NCBI RefSeq assembly: GCF_001654915.1 | Contig: NZ_LXEQ01000065.1 | DNA length: 64,000 nucleotides | Origin: Buttiauxella ferragutiae | Lineage (GTDB): Bacteria > Pseudomonadota > Gammaproteobacteria > Enterobacterales > Enterobacteriaceae | Direction: 5' to 3' (one strand) | In this document: positions 16,858 to 26,142 of the stretch, in pieces | How the letters are laid out: each line of letters begins with the position of its first letter | How positions within the stretch are numbered: position 1 is the stretch's first letter | Translations under genes and position numbers: made by a program | The notes under the pieces: model-generated | The model's database searches: none | The model's input: the letters and a program-made list of their open reading frames with translations, nothing else | What the model was told of the DNA's origin: nothing

Positions 16858-17400
16858 TTATTTTTTCAGCCAACCGGCAAACAGCCGCGTCATGACTGGC
16901 ATCCACAGCCACACCACCAGTGCGACAACCAGCGCATCATTGATGAGGTGCAACAAAAGCGAGCCATGCAGCGAAGGAAAAAGCATCGCGGTGATGCGCG
17001 GAACGACGTTGGTACTCGGGAAAATGACTGCCAGGGTGATCAGGAATTGCTTCCATTGCGCGGGGCGTTTCAGCGCTGGGGTTTCCGGGGTAAACCAGAA
17101 GACATTTTCGGTGCGAACTTCCAGATGATCGTCAAGACGCAAAGCAGGTTTTATCTCCTCAACCAGCGTTTCTCGCTCAGCCGATTTAGTCCAGGCGGTG
17201 AGATTCTCCAGGGTGTCGAAACGAATCACGATGTTGTAAACATCGTTTCCGGTGGTGGGGCGAATAACGTGCACGCCAAGGTGTCCGGGATAACGCGCAG
17301 CGGCTGGCATGATTTTCGCCAGCCATTGCTCATAATGCGCAGCCTGGCCTGATTTAAGAGCGTGGGTTATCACCAGCGTGACAGTATTGTTGTCAGCCAT
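16858..17400 (-). CDS. Membrane-anchored ABM-domain protein
   Basis: A 180-residue protein with an N-terminal antibiotic-biosynthesis monooxygenase (ferredoxin-like dimeric alpha/beta barrel) domain, about residues 6-100, and two predicted membrane helices near 120-140 and 150-172. A WFTPE..P linker joins them. The domain is found in small quinol or heme-modifying oxygenases and in proteins of unknown role. It lies 24 bp before the amidohydrolase and 55 bp after the isochorismatase-like gene, so the three are probably one operon. Confidence 0.8.
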   Translation of the reverse strand: MADNNTVTLVITHALKSGQAAHYEQWLAKIMPAAARYPGHLGVHVIRPTTGNDVYNIVIRFDTLENLTAWTKSAERETLVEEIKPALRLDDHLEVRTENVFWFTPETPALKRPAQWKQFLITLAVIFPSTNVVPRITAMLFPSLHGSLLLHLINDALVVALVVWLWMPVMTRLFAGWLKK

Positions 17401-17455
17401 AGGCTATTCCTGATGCAAAACAAGCAAAAGGCAGGAGGCTTCCTGCGGCGATAAA

Positions 17456-18097
17456 TCAGGCTTTCCGTTCTGGCGCGCCATGGACCATGGTGTAAGCATA
17501 ATCGACGCCTATGCCATAGGCACCGCTGTGCTCGCGCACCAGATCCATCACCGCATCGTAAGTGTCGCGGCGCGCCCAGTCGCGTTGGTATTCGAGCAAC
17601 ACCTGCTGCCAGGTCACCGGAACGGCCCCGGCCTGTACCATGCGGTCAATTGAGCGTTCGTGAGCATCGACCGACGTGCCGCCCGAAGTATCAGTCACAA
17701 CATAAACTTCAAAGCCTTCGTCGAGCGCCATCAAGGCAGGAAACGTCAGGCACACTTCGGTCCACAAAGCAGAAATAATCAGTTTCTTGCGCCCGGTCGC
17801 TTTCACCGCCGCAACAAAAGCCGCATCTTCCCAGGAGTTCATTGAAGAGCGTTCGATAGGCGTAATTTCTGGGTGTATCGCCAGCAATTCAGGCCAGATA
17901 TATCCACTGAAACTCTTCGTTTCTACCGAGGTAAAAATAGTCGGAACGTTAAAGATCTTTCCGGCCTTAGCTAGCGCAACGGTGTTATTTTTCAGCGTCT
18001 GGCGGTCGATACTCGCCACGCCAAAAGACATTTGAGGCTGGTGATCGATAAAGATCAGGGTGGAGTTGGTGGGGTCGATCAGTTCACGTATAGACAT
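17456..18097 (-). CDS. Isochorismatase-family hydrolase, YcaC-like
   Basis: A 213-residue cysteine hydrolase of the isochorismatase superfamily, similar over its length to E. coli YcaC. The catalytic Asp lies in LIFIDHQPQMSFG (near residue 18) and the nucleophilic Cys in LWTEVCLTFPAL (near 115). A predicted cis-peptide region precedes it, typical of the fold. It is the first gene of the three-gene minus-strand cassette. The substrate is not known; related enzymes hydrolyse amides or hydroxamates. The promoter would lie in 18098-18270. Confidence 0.85.
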   Translation of the reverse strand: MSIRELIDPTNSTLIFIDHQPQMSFGVASIDRQTLKNNTVALAKAGKIFNVPTIFTSVETKSFSGYIWPELLAIHPEITPIERSSMNSWEDAAFVAAVKATGRKKLIISALWTEVCLTFPALMALDEGFEVYVVTDTSGGTSVDAHERSIDRMVQAGAVPVTWQQVLLEYQRDWARRDTYDAVMDLVREHSGAYGIGVDYAYTMVHGAPERKA

Positions 18098-18227
18098 AAA
18101 TTTTCCTTAAATTTCATCTGAATGATTAAGGAAGCGGCACAAGGTACAGCCTCCCAAATGGTATGAGATCTGGAAATGTCTAACTTAAGCAGAGGTTATT
18201 GATGAGAGGGAAAAGTAAGGATAGCAC

Positions 18228-18262
18228 CGGTATTCCCCTTTGCCTGGCAAAAGGGAAACCGG
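18228..18262 (-). terminator. Extended hairpin between malZ and the hydrolase cassette
   Basis: ACCGGT...ACCGGT arms (outer CCGGT/ACCGG, inner CCCTTTGCC/GGCAAAAGGG with bulges) form a long stem just after the malZ stop on the minus strand. There is no T-run, so it may be a transcript-end stabilising stem rather than a simple intrinsic terminator. Confidence 0.45.
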
Positions 18263-18270
18263 TTGCAGGA

Positions 18271-20088
18271 CTAGAGACTATGCCACAATGAAACGGAGAC
18301 CGCAGGTAGCGACAGTGCGCAATTTTCTAACGTCGCCTCGCCTTCAAGCTGTGTCCACGCTTTGCCGTGCAACAGCGGGTTCCACGGCAGCATTCTCAGT
18401 GCTTCATCACCACGGTTAATCGCCACCAGCACACGTTCGTTTTGCCAGACACGAACGAATACCACCACGTCGCCCTCAGCGTAAATTACCTGGCAGCCGC
18501 CGTGGCGCAAAGCGCGGCTTTTGTGGCGTAATTTTCCGAGCCGTTGATAAAGTGCCAGCAGCCCCAGATCTTGTTGTTCCGGATTCCATGGGAAAGGTTT
18601 ACGGCAAAACGGATCGTTATTGCCATCTAAACCCACTTCATCACCATAGTAGACGCAAGGCACGCCGGGCCAGCAATACAGCCACACGACGGCCAGAGGT
18701 AAGCGTGCCGCATCCTTGCCAAGGATCGACTTGAAGCGTGCGGTGTCGTGGCTGTCGAGCTGGTTAAACATGCGCAGTTGCTGCTGATGAGAAAGCCCCG
18801 CACGATATTCATCCATCCACGCCATACAGGTTTGTGCGTCGATATGTTGCGGATCATAGGAAATATCGGTGTTGGCAAGAAATCCCCACAGCGGGAAGGT
18901 GAAACCGCGATAGTTCATCGCCGCATCTTCGGCATCTGTCTGCAACCACTGGCGGGCGTCGCCAAAATGTTCACCCAAAATATAGGCATCAGATTTGGTT
19001 TCTTTCGCCGCTTTGGTGATACCGGAAACGTGCAGCAGGTTGTTTTTCGCGCCACCCTCTTCGCCTAGCATATGCACCACATCCAACCGCCAGCCGTCTA
19101 TGCCCCACGGTTCACGCAACCAATGGCGCACCACGCTTTCGTCGCCCTGGTAAATCTCGTCAACCAGGTTGGAGGAGTGGTAATCCAGCTTTGGCAAACT
19201 GGAATAGCCGAGCCAGTCGAGCGCTTGCCCCTCCTGGTTATAGCTGTAAAAATCGCGCCAGGGTGATTGCGGGTTGTGGCTCGCACCGCTGCCGTGTGTT
19301 TGCTGGCGGTCAAACCATTGGTGAGTATCGCCGCTGTGGTTAAACACACCGTCGAGCATCAGGCGCATACCGTAACGCTGAGTGTTTTTACGCAACCGCA
19401 AATAGGCGTGATCGCCACCAAACTGCACGTCGACGTGGCGATAATCCTGAGTATCGTATTTATGGACGCTCGGCGCGGTAAAAATCGGGTTGAGATACAG
19501 CGCAGTGACACCCAGCTTCTTCAGATACGAAAGATTTTCACTGATACCGTCAAGATCGCCGCCATAGAAGGTCGATCCGCCTGCGTCCGCGATCAGCGGC
19601 TCATCCCAGTCACGCAAGATAATGTCGCGCTTTGCGGCGTGGTGATAATAGATCCGATCCTGTTCCGGAGTACGTTGCTCACTGCGGGCAAAACGATCGG
19701 GGAAAATCTGGTAGAAGATCTGATCCTGTACCCATTGTGGGCCATCGTCAGGCAGATCGACCGCAAACTGCTCAAGGCGTGCCGACGGGATCGACCCGAT
19801 ACCTTGTGGCGTTAACCAGCGCTGTTTATCCAGCCACAACATTTTAAAACTGTAGCGGCGTCGCGGTTGCCCTTCCGATAAATCAATCACTCCGCGCCAG
19901 GCGACAATACCTTCAGCGGGTGCGGCTTTCTGGCGAGTCATCTGTACCGAGGTTTCTTCGTTATCCTTTTCATAACGGAGTACCACGCGGTGCGGCAAAT
20001 CATCACCAGAAACCCACAAACTGATGTACAGCTTGTCTTTACGTGTCTGAATAAAAGGGGGCACCGGAAGGTGCCAGGCATTAAACAT
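18271..20088 (-). CDS. malZ: Maltodextrin glucosidase
   Basis: Cytoplasmic glycoside hydrolase family 13 enzyme that releases glucose from the reducing end of maltodextrins. The 605 residues equal the E. coli protein. They show an N-terminal beta-sandwich (1-120), the (beta/alpha)8 barrel with FQIFPDRFARS, DGVFNHSGD, GWRLDVVHMLGEE (nucleophile Asp), LGEHFGDARQW (acid Glu) and QLDSHDTARF, and a C-terminal beta domain. It is separated from proY by a small secreted-protein gene. Confidence 0.97.
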   Translation of the reverse strand: MFNAWHLPVPPFIQTRKDKLYISLWVSGDDLPHRVVLRYEKDNEETSVQMTRQKAAPAEGIVAWRGVIDLSEGQPRRRYSFKMLWLDKQRWLTPQGIGSIPSARLEQFAVDLPDDGPQWVQDQIFYQIFPDRFARSEQRTPEQDRIYYHHAAKRDIILRDWDEPLIADAGGSTFYGGDLDGISENLSYLKKLGVTALYLNPIFTAPSVHKYDTQDYRHVDVQFGGDHAYLRLRKNTQRYGMRLMLDGVFNHSGDTHQWFDRQQTHGSGASHNPQSPWRDFYSYNQEGQALDWLGYSSLPKLDYHSSNLVDEIYQGDESVVRHWLREPWGIDGWRLDVVHMLGEEGGAKNNLLHVSGITKAAKETKSDAYILGEHFGDARQWLQTDAEDAAMNYRGFTFPLWGFLANTDISYDPQHIDAQTCMAWMDEYRAGLSHQQQLRMFNQLDSHDTARFKSILGKDAARLPLAVVWLYCWPGVPCVYYGDEVGLDGNNDPFCRKPFPWNPEQQDLGLLALYQRLGKLRHKSRALRHGGCQVIYAEGDVVVFVRVWQNERVLVAINRGDEALRMLPWNPLLHGKAWTQLEGEATLENCALSLPAVSVSLWHSL

Positions 20089-20166
20089 AATCGCTTTCCC
20101 AGAGAATAAATTGACGCCACCTTGCCACAGCGTAAGCGCTTATCACTCATCATTACTATTTTTATT

Positions 20167-20175
20167 GGGGGAGGA
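20167..20175. promoter_or_regulatory. MalT-box-like sequence upstream of malZ
   Basis: GGGGGAGGA matches the core of the MalT consensus (GGGGAKGAGG). It lies 79 bp upstream of the malZ start. In E. coli malZ belongs to the MalT regulon, so it may be a single activator box, but it is one short match and its orientation was not tested. Confidence 0.35.
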
Positions 20176-20273
20176 AAGCGGGGGCGGAGAAATAGCGTCG
20201 GTTGCTTAATAAGTTAGCGATACCTATAGTGAGAATATTCTTACTCCATCTGCCCTGTATCAAGGAGCTCGCC

Positions 20274-20567
20274 ATGACTATTGCCCGTAGCCTTTCCTTG
20301 CTTCTGTTCGTATTTTATTCCGCCAACACGTTGGCTGCCTCGCCTTATGAATCGCTGCAATTTGGAAAGTATAAACAACAGATTACTGCGGATTTAAAAA
20401 AGACCTGCCATCCACAAAAGAAAATGACGGATGAAGCCTGGGGGAACAAAATTCTCGCCAACGAAGATAACAAAATGTATATCCGCGACGCGAGAATTGC
20501 GCTTGAACGCAACAACGAGAAAAACTACTGGGAAGCAATAAGTAAAGTAGAGTGCCCGGAAATGTAA
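20274..20567 (+). CDS. YicS-like small secreted protein
   Basis: A 97-residue protein with a cleavable signal peptide (MTIARSLSLLLFVFYSANTLAA) and a mature part of about 75 residues. The ending RIALERNNEKNYWEAISKVECPEM and two cysteines closely resemble what I recall of E. coli YicS, a protein of unknown function located elsewhere in E. coli. The ATG at 20274 follows AAGGAG at ideal spacing; an upstream in-frame start at 20202 would add 24 residues before the signal and is rejected. It is divergent from malZ and convergent with proY. Confidence 0.8.
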   Translation: MTIARSLSLLLFVFYSANTLAASPYESLQFGKYKQQITADLKKTCHPQKKMTDEAWGNKILANEDNKMYIRDARIALERNNEKNYWEAISKVECPEM

Positions 20568-20572
20568 GTTAT

Positions 20573-20603
20573 AGGGTGGATTTTGCTAACGCTAGTCCAC
20601 CCT
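20573..20603. repeat. REP-like hairpin between yicS-like gene and proY
   Basis: Arms AGGGTGGA and TCCACCCT enclose TTTTGCTAACGCTAG. The same GGTGGAT..GCTAACGCT..CCACCCT pattern recurs at 34802-34832. It lies at a convergent gene end and could serve as terminator or mRNA 3' stabiliser. Confidence 0.6.
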
Positions 20604-20612
20604 GTAATACGC

Positions 20613-21989
20613 TTACGAGTTTGTGGCGAGTATTTGACGACGTTTAAACATCCAGCCAACCAGCAGCAACACAATCCACACGCAGCCGACATACAGCGAG
20701 ATGCGCGTGTCAGGATGCCAGCCAATCAGCGCGATAATAAACACCAGGAACACCAGGCCCACAATGGTGGTTACCACGCCGCCCGGTACCGGGAATTTGA
20801 GCGCCTTAGTTTCTTCAGGGGATAGCTTGCGACGGAACGCGATCTGCGACAGCAGGATCATTATCCAAACCCACACCGTGGCAAAGGTCGCCAGCGAAGC
20901 AATCACCAGGAAAACGTTTTCTGGAATCAGGTAGTTGAGCACCACCGCCAGTAACAGTGCGCAGCACATGACCAACACAGTGACCCACGGAATACCGTTG
21001 CGTGATGTTTTGGCGAACACTTTCGGGGCGCTGCCCTGCTCTGCCATACCGTGCAACATGCGGCCGACACCGAAGACATCACTGTTAATGGCTGAAAGCG
21101 ATGCGGTGATCACCACGAAGTTAAGAATCCCTGCCGCAGCCGTAATCCCCATATGCTGGAACGTCAATACAAACGGGCTGCCTTCTGTCCCCACCTGGTT
21201 CCACGGATAGATAGACATGATGACAAACAGCGTGCCCACATAGAACACCAGGATACGTAGCGGAACAGAGTTGATGGCGCGAGGAATCGACTTCTGCGGG
21301 TCTTTCGCTTCACCTGCAGTGATACCGATAATTTCAATCCCGCCGTAAGCAAACATCACCATCTGCAACGACATAATCATGCCTATCCAGCCATTGCTGA
21401 AGAAGCCGCCATTGCTCCACAAATTATGGATACCCGTTGGCTGACCACCGTTACCAATACCCCAAACGATGATGCCAATACCGGCAGCAATCATGATGAT
21501 GATGGTCGCGACTTTGAAGAAAGAGAACCAAAATTCCAGCTCGCCAAACACTTTGACGCTCATCAGGTTAATGGCGCAGATAATTAGCACTACGCTCAAT
21601 ACCCAGACCCAATGTGGTACCGCCGGGAACCACAGCCCCATATAGATACCAAATGCGGTGACGTCGGCAATTGCGACAATCAGGATCTCAAAACAGTAAG
21701 TCCAGCCGGTGATGTAACCTGCCAGCGGGCCGAGGTTATCTTGCGCATAGCGTGAAAATGAACTGGCGGAAGGGTTATGAACCGACATCTCGCCAAGGGC
21801 GCGCATAATGATGTAAGCCGCCACCCCACCGATGATGTAGGCCAACAACACACTTGGCCCTGCCATTTTGATAGCGTCTGCCGAACCATAAAACAGCCCG
21901 GTGCCAATTGCCGAACCCAACGCCATAAAGCGTATGTGCCGGGTACTCAAGCCGCGCTTGAGCTTATTAGCGTTTTCCATTAATTCCAA
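20613..21989 (-). CDS. proY: Amino acid permease ProY
   Basis: Inner-membrane transporter of the amino acid-polyamine-organocation (APC) superfamily, annotated in E. coli as a cryptic proline permease. The 458 residues have 12 membrane segments, an N-terminus KLKRGLSTRHIRFMALGSAIGTGLFYG (the first helix break GSAIGTGLF contacts substrate) and the YGGIEIIGITAGEAKDP block. It follows brnQ on the same strand, but a strong terminator lies between them. Confidence 0.94.
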   Translation of the reverse strand: MELMENANKLKRGLSTRHIRFMALGSAIGTGLFYGSADAIKMAGPSVLLAYIIGGVAAYIIMRALGEMSVHNPSASSFSRYAQDNLGPLAGYITGWTYCFEILIVAIADVTAFGIYMGLWFPAVPHWVWVLSVVLIICAINLMSVKVFGELEFWFSFFKVATIIIMIAAGIGIIVWGIGNGGQPTGIHNLWSNGGFFSNGWIGMIMSLQMVMFAYGGIEIIGITAGEAKDPQKSIPRAINSVPLRILVFYVGTLFVIMSIYPWNQVGTEGSPFVLTFQHMGITAAAGILNFVVITASLSAINSDVFGVGRMLHGMAEQGSAPKVFAKTSRNGIPWVTVLVMCCALLLAVVLNYLIPENVFLVIASLATFATVWVWIMILLSQIAFRRKLSPEETKALKFPVPGGVVTTIVGLVFLVFIIALIGWHPDTRISLYVGCVWIVLLLVGWMFKRRQILATNS

Positions 21990-22003
21990 CCCTGCTTAAC
22001 AAT

Positions 22004-22033
22004 AAAAAAAACCACGGAGCAAAGCCCCGTGGT
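22004..22033 (-). terminator. Terminator of brnQ
   Basis: On the minus strand the stem ACCACGG/CCGTGGT is followed by a run of seven or more T. It lies after the brnQ stop and before the proY start, so proY needs its own promoter or read-through. Confidence 0.9.
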
Positions 22034-22051
22034 TGTACAAAATTATAATTT

Positions 22052-23374
22052 TTAGTGGGCGGCGGAGGCCACCTGTCGCCCTGCGGCTCGGTCCCATACG
22101 ATGGTAATCACCACCATGATAATGGTCGGAAGCAACCATGCCAGGCCTTGTTCGGACAGCGGCAAGTGGGAAGTCCACGCGGGTAAAATATCGCTGATTG
22201 CTGAAGCTTTAATCCCATCCATGATGCCAAACAAGGTGCTGATGACCATCGCTGGCGCAATCACACGGGTTGAGTTATGCCACCACGGACGGGTGAAACT
22301 CAGCACCACCAGCGCAATACACGGCGGGTAAATCGCCGTCAGCACCGGAATTGAAACCTGAATCAGATGACTCAACCCGAGGTTAGAAACCACCATCGAG
22401 AACAAGCCAAGGATAAACACCAGCGAACGGTAAGACAGTGGCAGATACTGGCTGAAGAACTCAGCACACGCACAAGTCAGGCCAACTGCCGTGACCATGC
22501 AGGCAAGGAAAATCAGCGCGGCGAGGAAGAAGCTACCAGCACTACCGAAGGTATGAGCCACATAGGCATGCAGGATCGCAGCACCGTTGGCATTTTGGTC
22601 AGCGACCAGCGTAGCGCTATCAGAACCCAGGCGGAACAGCGCAAGGTAAATCAGCGTTAAGCCAACACCAGCAATCAGGCCAGCCAAAATGGTATAGCGT
22701 GTCAGCAAGCGGGATTCAGTCACGCCACGGGAACGTGCCGCGTTAACAATCACAATCCCGAACACCAGCGACGCCAGGGTATCCATCGTCAGATAGCCAT
22801 TCACAAAACCGTTAGCAAACGCCGCATTCTGATACGCCTCAGTCGCAGTGCTGATACCGCCTGCTGGCCACAGCATTGCACCCGCCGCCAGCGCCAGGAG
22901 CGCAACGATTTTCACCGGAGCCAGCACGTGGCCAACGGTGTCCAGCAATTTACCTGGATACAGTGAAATACCGATAACAATCGCGAAGTAAACCAGGCTG
23001 TAGATAAACAGTGGCAGTTCACCCGAACCCACCAGTGGTGCAATCCCGACTTCGAAGGAAACAGTAGCCGTACGCGGGGTGGCAAACAATGGGCCAACCG
23101 CCAGGTAACAAATAGTCGCTAACAGCACACCGGCACGACGGCCAATCGGTGAGCTCAGGCTATCAATACCCCCACCGACACGAGCAATCGCGACGATAGT
23201 TAAAACGGGCAGACCAACCGCGGTCACCAGGAAGCCAAGTGAGGCAATCCAGACGTGTTCGCCAGCTTGTAGCCCCACCATTGGTGGAAAAATGATATTG
23301 CCTGCGCCGACAAACAGCGCAAAGGTCATAAAGCCTAGCGCGAGGATGTCTCGAGATTTCAGATGATGGGTCAT
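22052..23374 (-). CDS. brnQ: Branched-chain amino acid:cation symporter BrnQ
   Basis: Twelve-helix inner-membrane carrier that imports leucine, isoleucine and valine with sodium (LIV-II system). The 440 residues begin MTHHLKSRDILALGFMTFALFVGAGNIIFPPMVG; the FVGAGNIIFP helix break is the hallmark of the family. SQYLPLSYRSLVF and the C-terminal helices are conserved. It is followed by proY and separated from phoR by a 566-bp region. Confidence 0.95.
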   Translation of the reverse strand: MTHHLKSRDILALGFMTFALFVGAGNIIFPPMVGLQAGEHVWIASLGFLVTAVGLPVLTIVAIARVGGGIDSLSSPIGRRAGVLLATICYLAVGPLFATPRTATVSFEVGIAPLVGSGELPLFIYSLVYFAIVIGISLYPGKLLDTVGHVLAPVKIVALLALAAGAMLWPAGGISTATEAYQNAAFANGFVNGYLTMDTLASLVFGIVIVNAARSRGVTESRLLTRYTILAGLIAGVGLTLIYLALFRLGSDSATLVADQNANGAAILHAYVAHTFGSAGSFFLAALIFLACMVTAVGLTCACAEFFSQYLPLSYRSLVFILGLFSMVVSNLGLSHLIQVSIPVLTAIYPPCIALVVLSFTRPWWHNSTRVIAPAMVISTLFGIMDGIKASAISDILPAWTSHLPLSEQGLAWLLPTIIMVVITIVWDRAAGRQVASAAH

Positions 23375-23744
23375 AAAATTTTGGCAGCCTGTGGATGTGT
23401 GGTGTTGTAAGTATTCAAATTTTTATGCGTGTATTTGCCAATCCTTAGACAGTCATACATCGGCATAAAAGCGGTGATTGGCAGTAACGACAGCGGAAAA
23501 TCCTTTCCGGGATCGGTGGCGAAGAATAGTTGTTTGAATTACCACTCAAATCCAGTCGGTCTGCTATTCACAGGGGCGCAATTAAAACGCTTATAGCGTT
23601 TGAAGGCAAGAAGGGATCCAAAAACCAGATTGATCTCCTTAAATTAGACTTAAAATCAGTGGATTTGTTTATACATTAGAAAATTGTATGGTTTTTTGTG
23701 TGGTTAAAATATCACCAATTAAGCTTTTTTGATTTACATGTGGG

Positions 23745-23777
23745 CAAAAAAAACACAGGCCAGCAAGCTGACCTGTG
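23745..23777 (-). terminator. Terminator of phoBR
   Basis: On the minus strand the stem CACAGGTCAGC/GCTGGCCTGTG (one G-U pair as RNA) with a 2-base loop is followed by eight T. It ends the phoB-phoR transcript. Confidence 0.88.
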
Positions 23778-23818
23778 GAAAGTTATTTTGACACTATTCA
23801 GCGATAAACGGGTTTTGC

Positions 23819-23905
23819 AGGGTAGATAAGCGATATCGTCATCCACCATTTGCGCCAGTTGTTACAGAGAGAAGTGTCGGATGACGCTTCGCTTATCCGA
23901 TCTAC
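23819..23905. repeat. REP-like repeat pair downstream of phoR
   Basis: Two inverted copies: AGGGTAGATAAGCGATATCGTCATCCACC at 23819-23847 and its complement-type GTCGGATGACGCTTCGCTTATCCGATCTAC at 23876-23905, i.e. a head-to-head pair around 28 bases. Same family as 30519-30588 and 34757-34832. Confidence 0.7.
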
Positions 23906-23940
23906 GAAAAACTTGTCATCAGTGTCATAACTTACGCGGC

Positions 23941-25239
23941 TTACAGCACTTTATCGTTAACGATTAAACGCTCAGGCAACACAAAGGAAAACGTGGAACC
24001 TTTCCCTGGCTGGCTTTCGATATTCAGACGCGCATCGTGATGGCTTAATGCATGTTTCACTATTGCCAGGCCTAACCCACTACCACCTGTTTGCCTTGAA
24101 CGCGCTTTATCCACTCGATAGAACCGCTCGGTCAGGCGTGGGATATGTTCCGCAGAAATACCAGGACCAGTATCCGCCACGCTAAAGCCCACACCACCCG
24201 CGACCCGTTTCCAACTCACGGTAATTTGCGTCCCTTCCGGCGTATGGTTTACCGCGTTGTACACCAGGTTTGAAATCGCGCTGCGTAGCTGTTCTTCATT
24301 ACCGAAGACTTTGAGTGAGGGATCAATATCGAACTTTAACGTCTGCCTTTGCTGACTGAGGGTTTGCGCTTCTCGCTCCACCACACGCAGCATCAGTGGC
24401 ACATCAATCTTTTCATTGAGCACCATTGCCGGTGCCGCTTCAATTTTAGATAGCGTCAAAAGCTGTTTCACCAGACCTTCCATCCGCGAAGTTTGCTCGC
24501 GCATGGTGCCCAGAGCCTTATCGCGCAGCGGCCCTTCAAGCGCCTGATCCTGCATCATCTCCAGATAACCTTGCAGTACCGTCAACGGAGTACGCAGTTC
24601 ATGGCTAACGTTGGCAAAAAAGTTACGTCGCGCCCCTTCCAGTTGGTGCATCTGCGTGACATCACGTGCCACCATCAGCCACTGCTCGTCGCTGTATGGC
24701 ATCACACGGAATTCCAGATGACGGCCATTGTTAAGCACCAGCGTCAACGGCCGGGCGAAATCTTTTTGCGTCAAATAGCGGGTAAATTCAGGGTAACGCA
24801 GCAAGTTAAGGATGTTCTGCCCGTTATCGTCCGGCCAGCGTAACCCCAACAACTGTTGGGCCAGCCCGTTACACCAAAAAATGGTCCCTTCTTCGGTAGT
24901 CAGCACTACCGCATCGGGCAGTGATTCCGCACCGCTGCGAAAGCGTTTGATTAAATTGCCTAATTCTTTACGGCGTTTTTTATTACGCAGCTGCATTTGA
25001 TGAAGACCGTATAACAACGGATCCCAGCTCCCGCGACCAGGGGGCGGTGTCATACTGCGATCAACCCACAACCACCACGACAAACGAAGCAAATTCCAGA
25101 AATGCCAAACCAGCAGTCCTGTGACCGCCAGTAATAAAAACCAGGGTAAATAGCCAAAAATAAGGCCCAAGATGACAGCAGGTAAGCAACAGAGCAGCAG
25201 CTCCATCACCAACCTTTTCCATGACAGCCGTTCCAGCAC
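23941..25239 (-). CDS. phoR: Phosphate regulon sensor histidine kinase PhoR
   Basis: Inner-membrane kinase/phosphatase that signals phosphate limitation to PhoB together with the Pst transporter and PhoU. The 432 residues begin at a GTG (25239). Two membrane helices (about 10-28 and 33-51) precede a PAS domain (about 100-190), the dimerisation/phosphoacceptor motif with His213 in NVSHELRTPL, and the ATP domain with the N box NLVYNAVNH and G boxes. It lies 22 bp after phoB. Confidence 0.97.
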   Translation of the reverse strand: MLERLSWKRLVMELLLCCLPAVILGLIFGYLPWFLLLAVTGLLVWHFWNLLRLSWWLWVDRSMTPPPGRGSWDPLLYGLHQMQLRNKKRRKELGNLIKRFRSGAESLPDAVVLTTEEGTIFWCNGLAQQLLGLRWPDDNGQNILNLLRYPEFTRYLTQKDFARPLTLVLNNGRHLEFRVMPYSDEQWLMVARDVTQMHQLEGARRNFFANVSHELRTPLTVLQGYLEMMQDQALEGPLRDKALGTMREQTSRMEGLVKQLLTLSKIEAAPAMVLNEKIDVPLMLRVVEREAQTLSQQRQTLKFDIDPSLKVFGNEEQLRSAISNLVYNAVNHTPEGTQITVSWKRVAGGVGFSVADTGPGISAEHIPRLTERFYRVDKARSRQTGGSGLGLAIVKHALSHHDARLNIESQPGKGSTFSFVLPERLIVNDKVL

Positions 25240-25261
25240 GCGTCACTCTCCTGATAAGGAA

Positions 25262-25951
25262 CTAAAAGCGGGTTGAGAACCGATAACCCGTACCGCGTAC
25301 TGTTTGTACCATTCGATCATGCCCGCTATGCTCGAGCGCTTTACGCAACCGCCTGATATGTACGTCCACTGTTCTGTCTTCGACATACACATTGGTGCCC
25401 CATACATGGTTAAGCAACTGTTCACGGCTATATACCCGTTCCGGATGCGTCATAAAGAAGTGTAATAACTTAAATTCAGTTGGCCCCATGTCCAGCGGGT
25501 TTTCACCGGTCATCACGCGATGCGATGAAGGGTCAAGGCTCAGCCCGTGCATCTCAATAACCTCTTCCACCGCCATCGGAGAGATTCGGCGCATCACAGC
25601 TTTAATGCGCGCCACCAGCTCCTTCGGTGAAAACGGCTTGGTAATATAGTCATCGGCACCAACTTCCAGGCCACGCACGCGATCTTCTTCTTCACCTCGT
25701 GCTGTCAGCATCATTACCGGGATTTCCCGCGTCAATGCTTCACGCTTCAGGTGCTTGATAAACTGAATACCCGAGCCGCCTGGCAACATCCAGTCCAGTA
25801 AAATCAGGTCCGGGAAGGGTTCGATAAGCAGATTCACTGCACTGTCATAATCTTCCGCTTCTACAGGCTGAAAACCGTTTTGCTCAAGCACAAAGCTCAC
25901 CATTTCACGGATTGGAGCTTCATCTTCTACGACTAAAATACGCTTCGCCAT
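25262..25951 (-). CDS. phoB: Phosphate regulon response regulator PhoB
   Basis: OmpR-family activator of the Pho regulon. The 229 residues hold a receiver domain with acidic pocket E9/D10, phospho-acceptor Asp53 in LILLDWMLPG and Lys105 in KPFS, then a winged-helix DNA-binding domain (about 130-229). It is transcribed with phoR and divergently from sbcD. A pho box overlaps its promoter, so it is autoregulated. Confidence 0.98.
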   Translation of the reverse strand: MAKRILVVEDEAPIREMVSFVLEQNGFQPVEAEDYDSAVNLLIEPFPDLILLDWMLPGGSGIQFIKHLKREALTREIPVMMLTARGEEEDRVRGLEVGADDYITKPFSPKELVARIKAVMRRISPMAVEEVIEMHGLSLDPSSHRVMTGENPLDMGPTEFKLLHFFMTHPERVYSREQLLNHVWGTNVYVEDRTVDVHIRRLRKALEHSGHDRMVQTVRGTGYRFSTRF

Positions 25952-26005
25952 GATTCGCCCTGCTCAAGGAATAATTATAGTTGTTTCAATGCGGCGCCAT
26001 TATGC

Positions 26006-26031
26006 GTCAGATTTATGACAGATTTATGAAA
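26006..26031 (-). promoter_or_regulatory. Pho box of phoB
   Basis: On the minus strand the sequence reads TTTCATAAATCTGTCATAAATCTGAC, a tandem pair of PhoB half-sites with 11-bp period, followed by CATAAT as -10 box. This matches the E. coli phoB promoter. A third half-site, TGTCATAAATC on the same strand, lies at about 26061-26072. Confidence 0.9.
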
Positions 26032-26142
26032 AACATGACTGTTTAGTGACTCATCAATTTGATTTATGACACAGAGACCTATGCCGTTTTCCGCCTCGCC
26101 CCCTTATAATCGAGGCCTCGCTTTTAAGCCACCGGACAGGTT

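Larger units (their letters stand above)
23375..23940. other. phoR-brnQ intergenic region
   Basis: No gene is visible. The region contains a REP-like pair (23819-23905), the phoBR terminator (23745-23777) and the AT-rich brnQ upstream region (about 23375-23740), in which I could not settle on one promoter. Confidence 0.6.

Noticed and set aside
19267..19815. 182-codon plus-strand frame inside malZ
   Set aside because: Antisense to the catalytic region of malZ, with no domain likeness.
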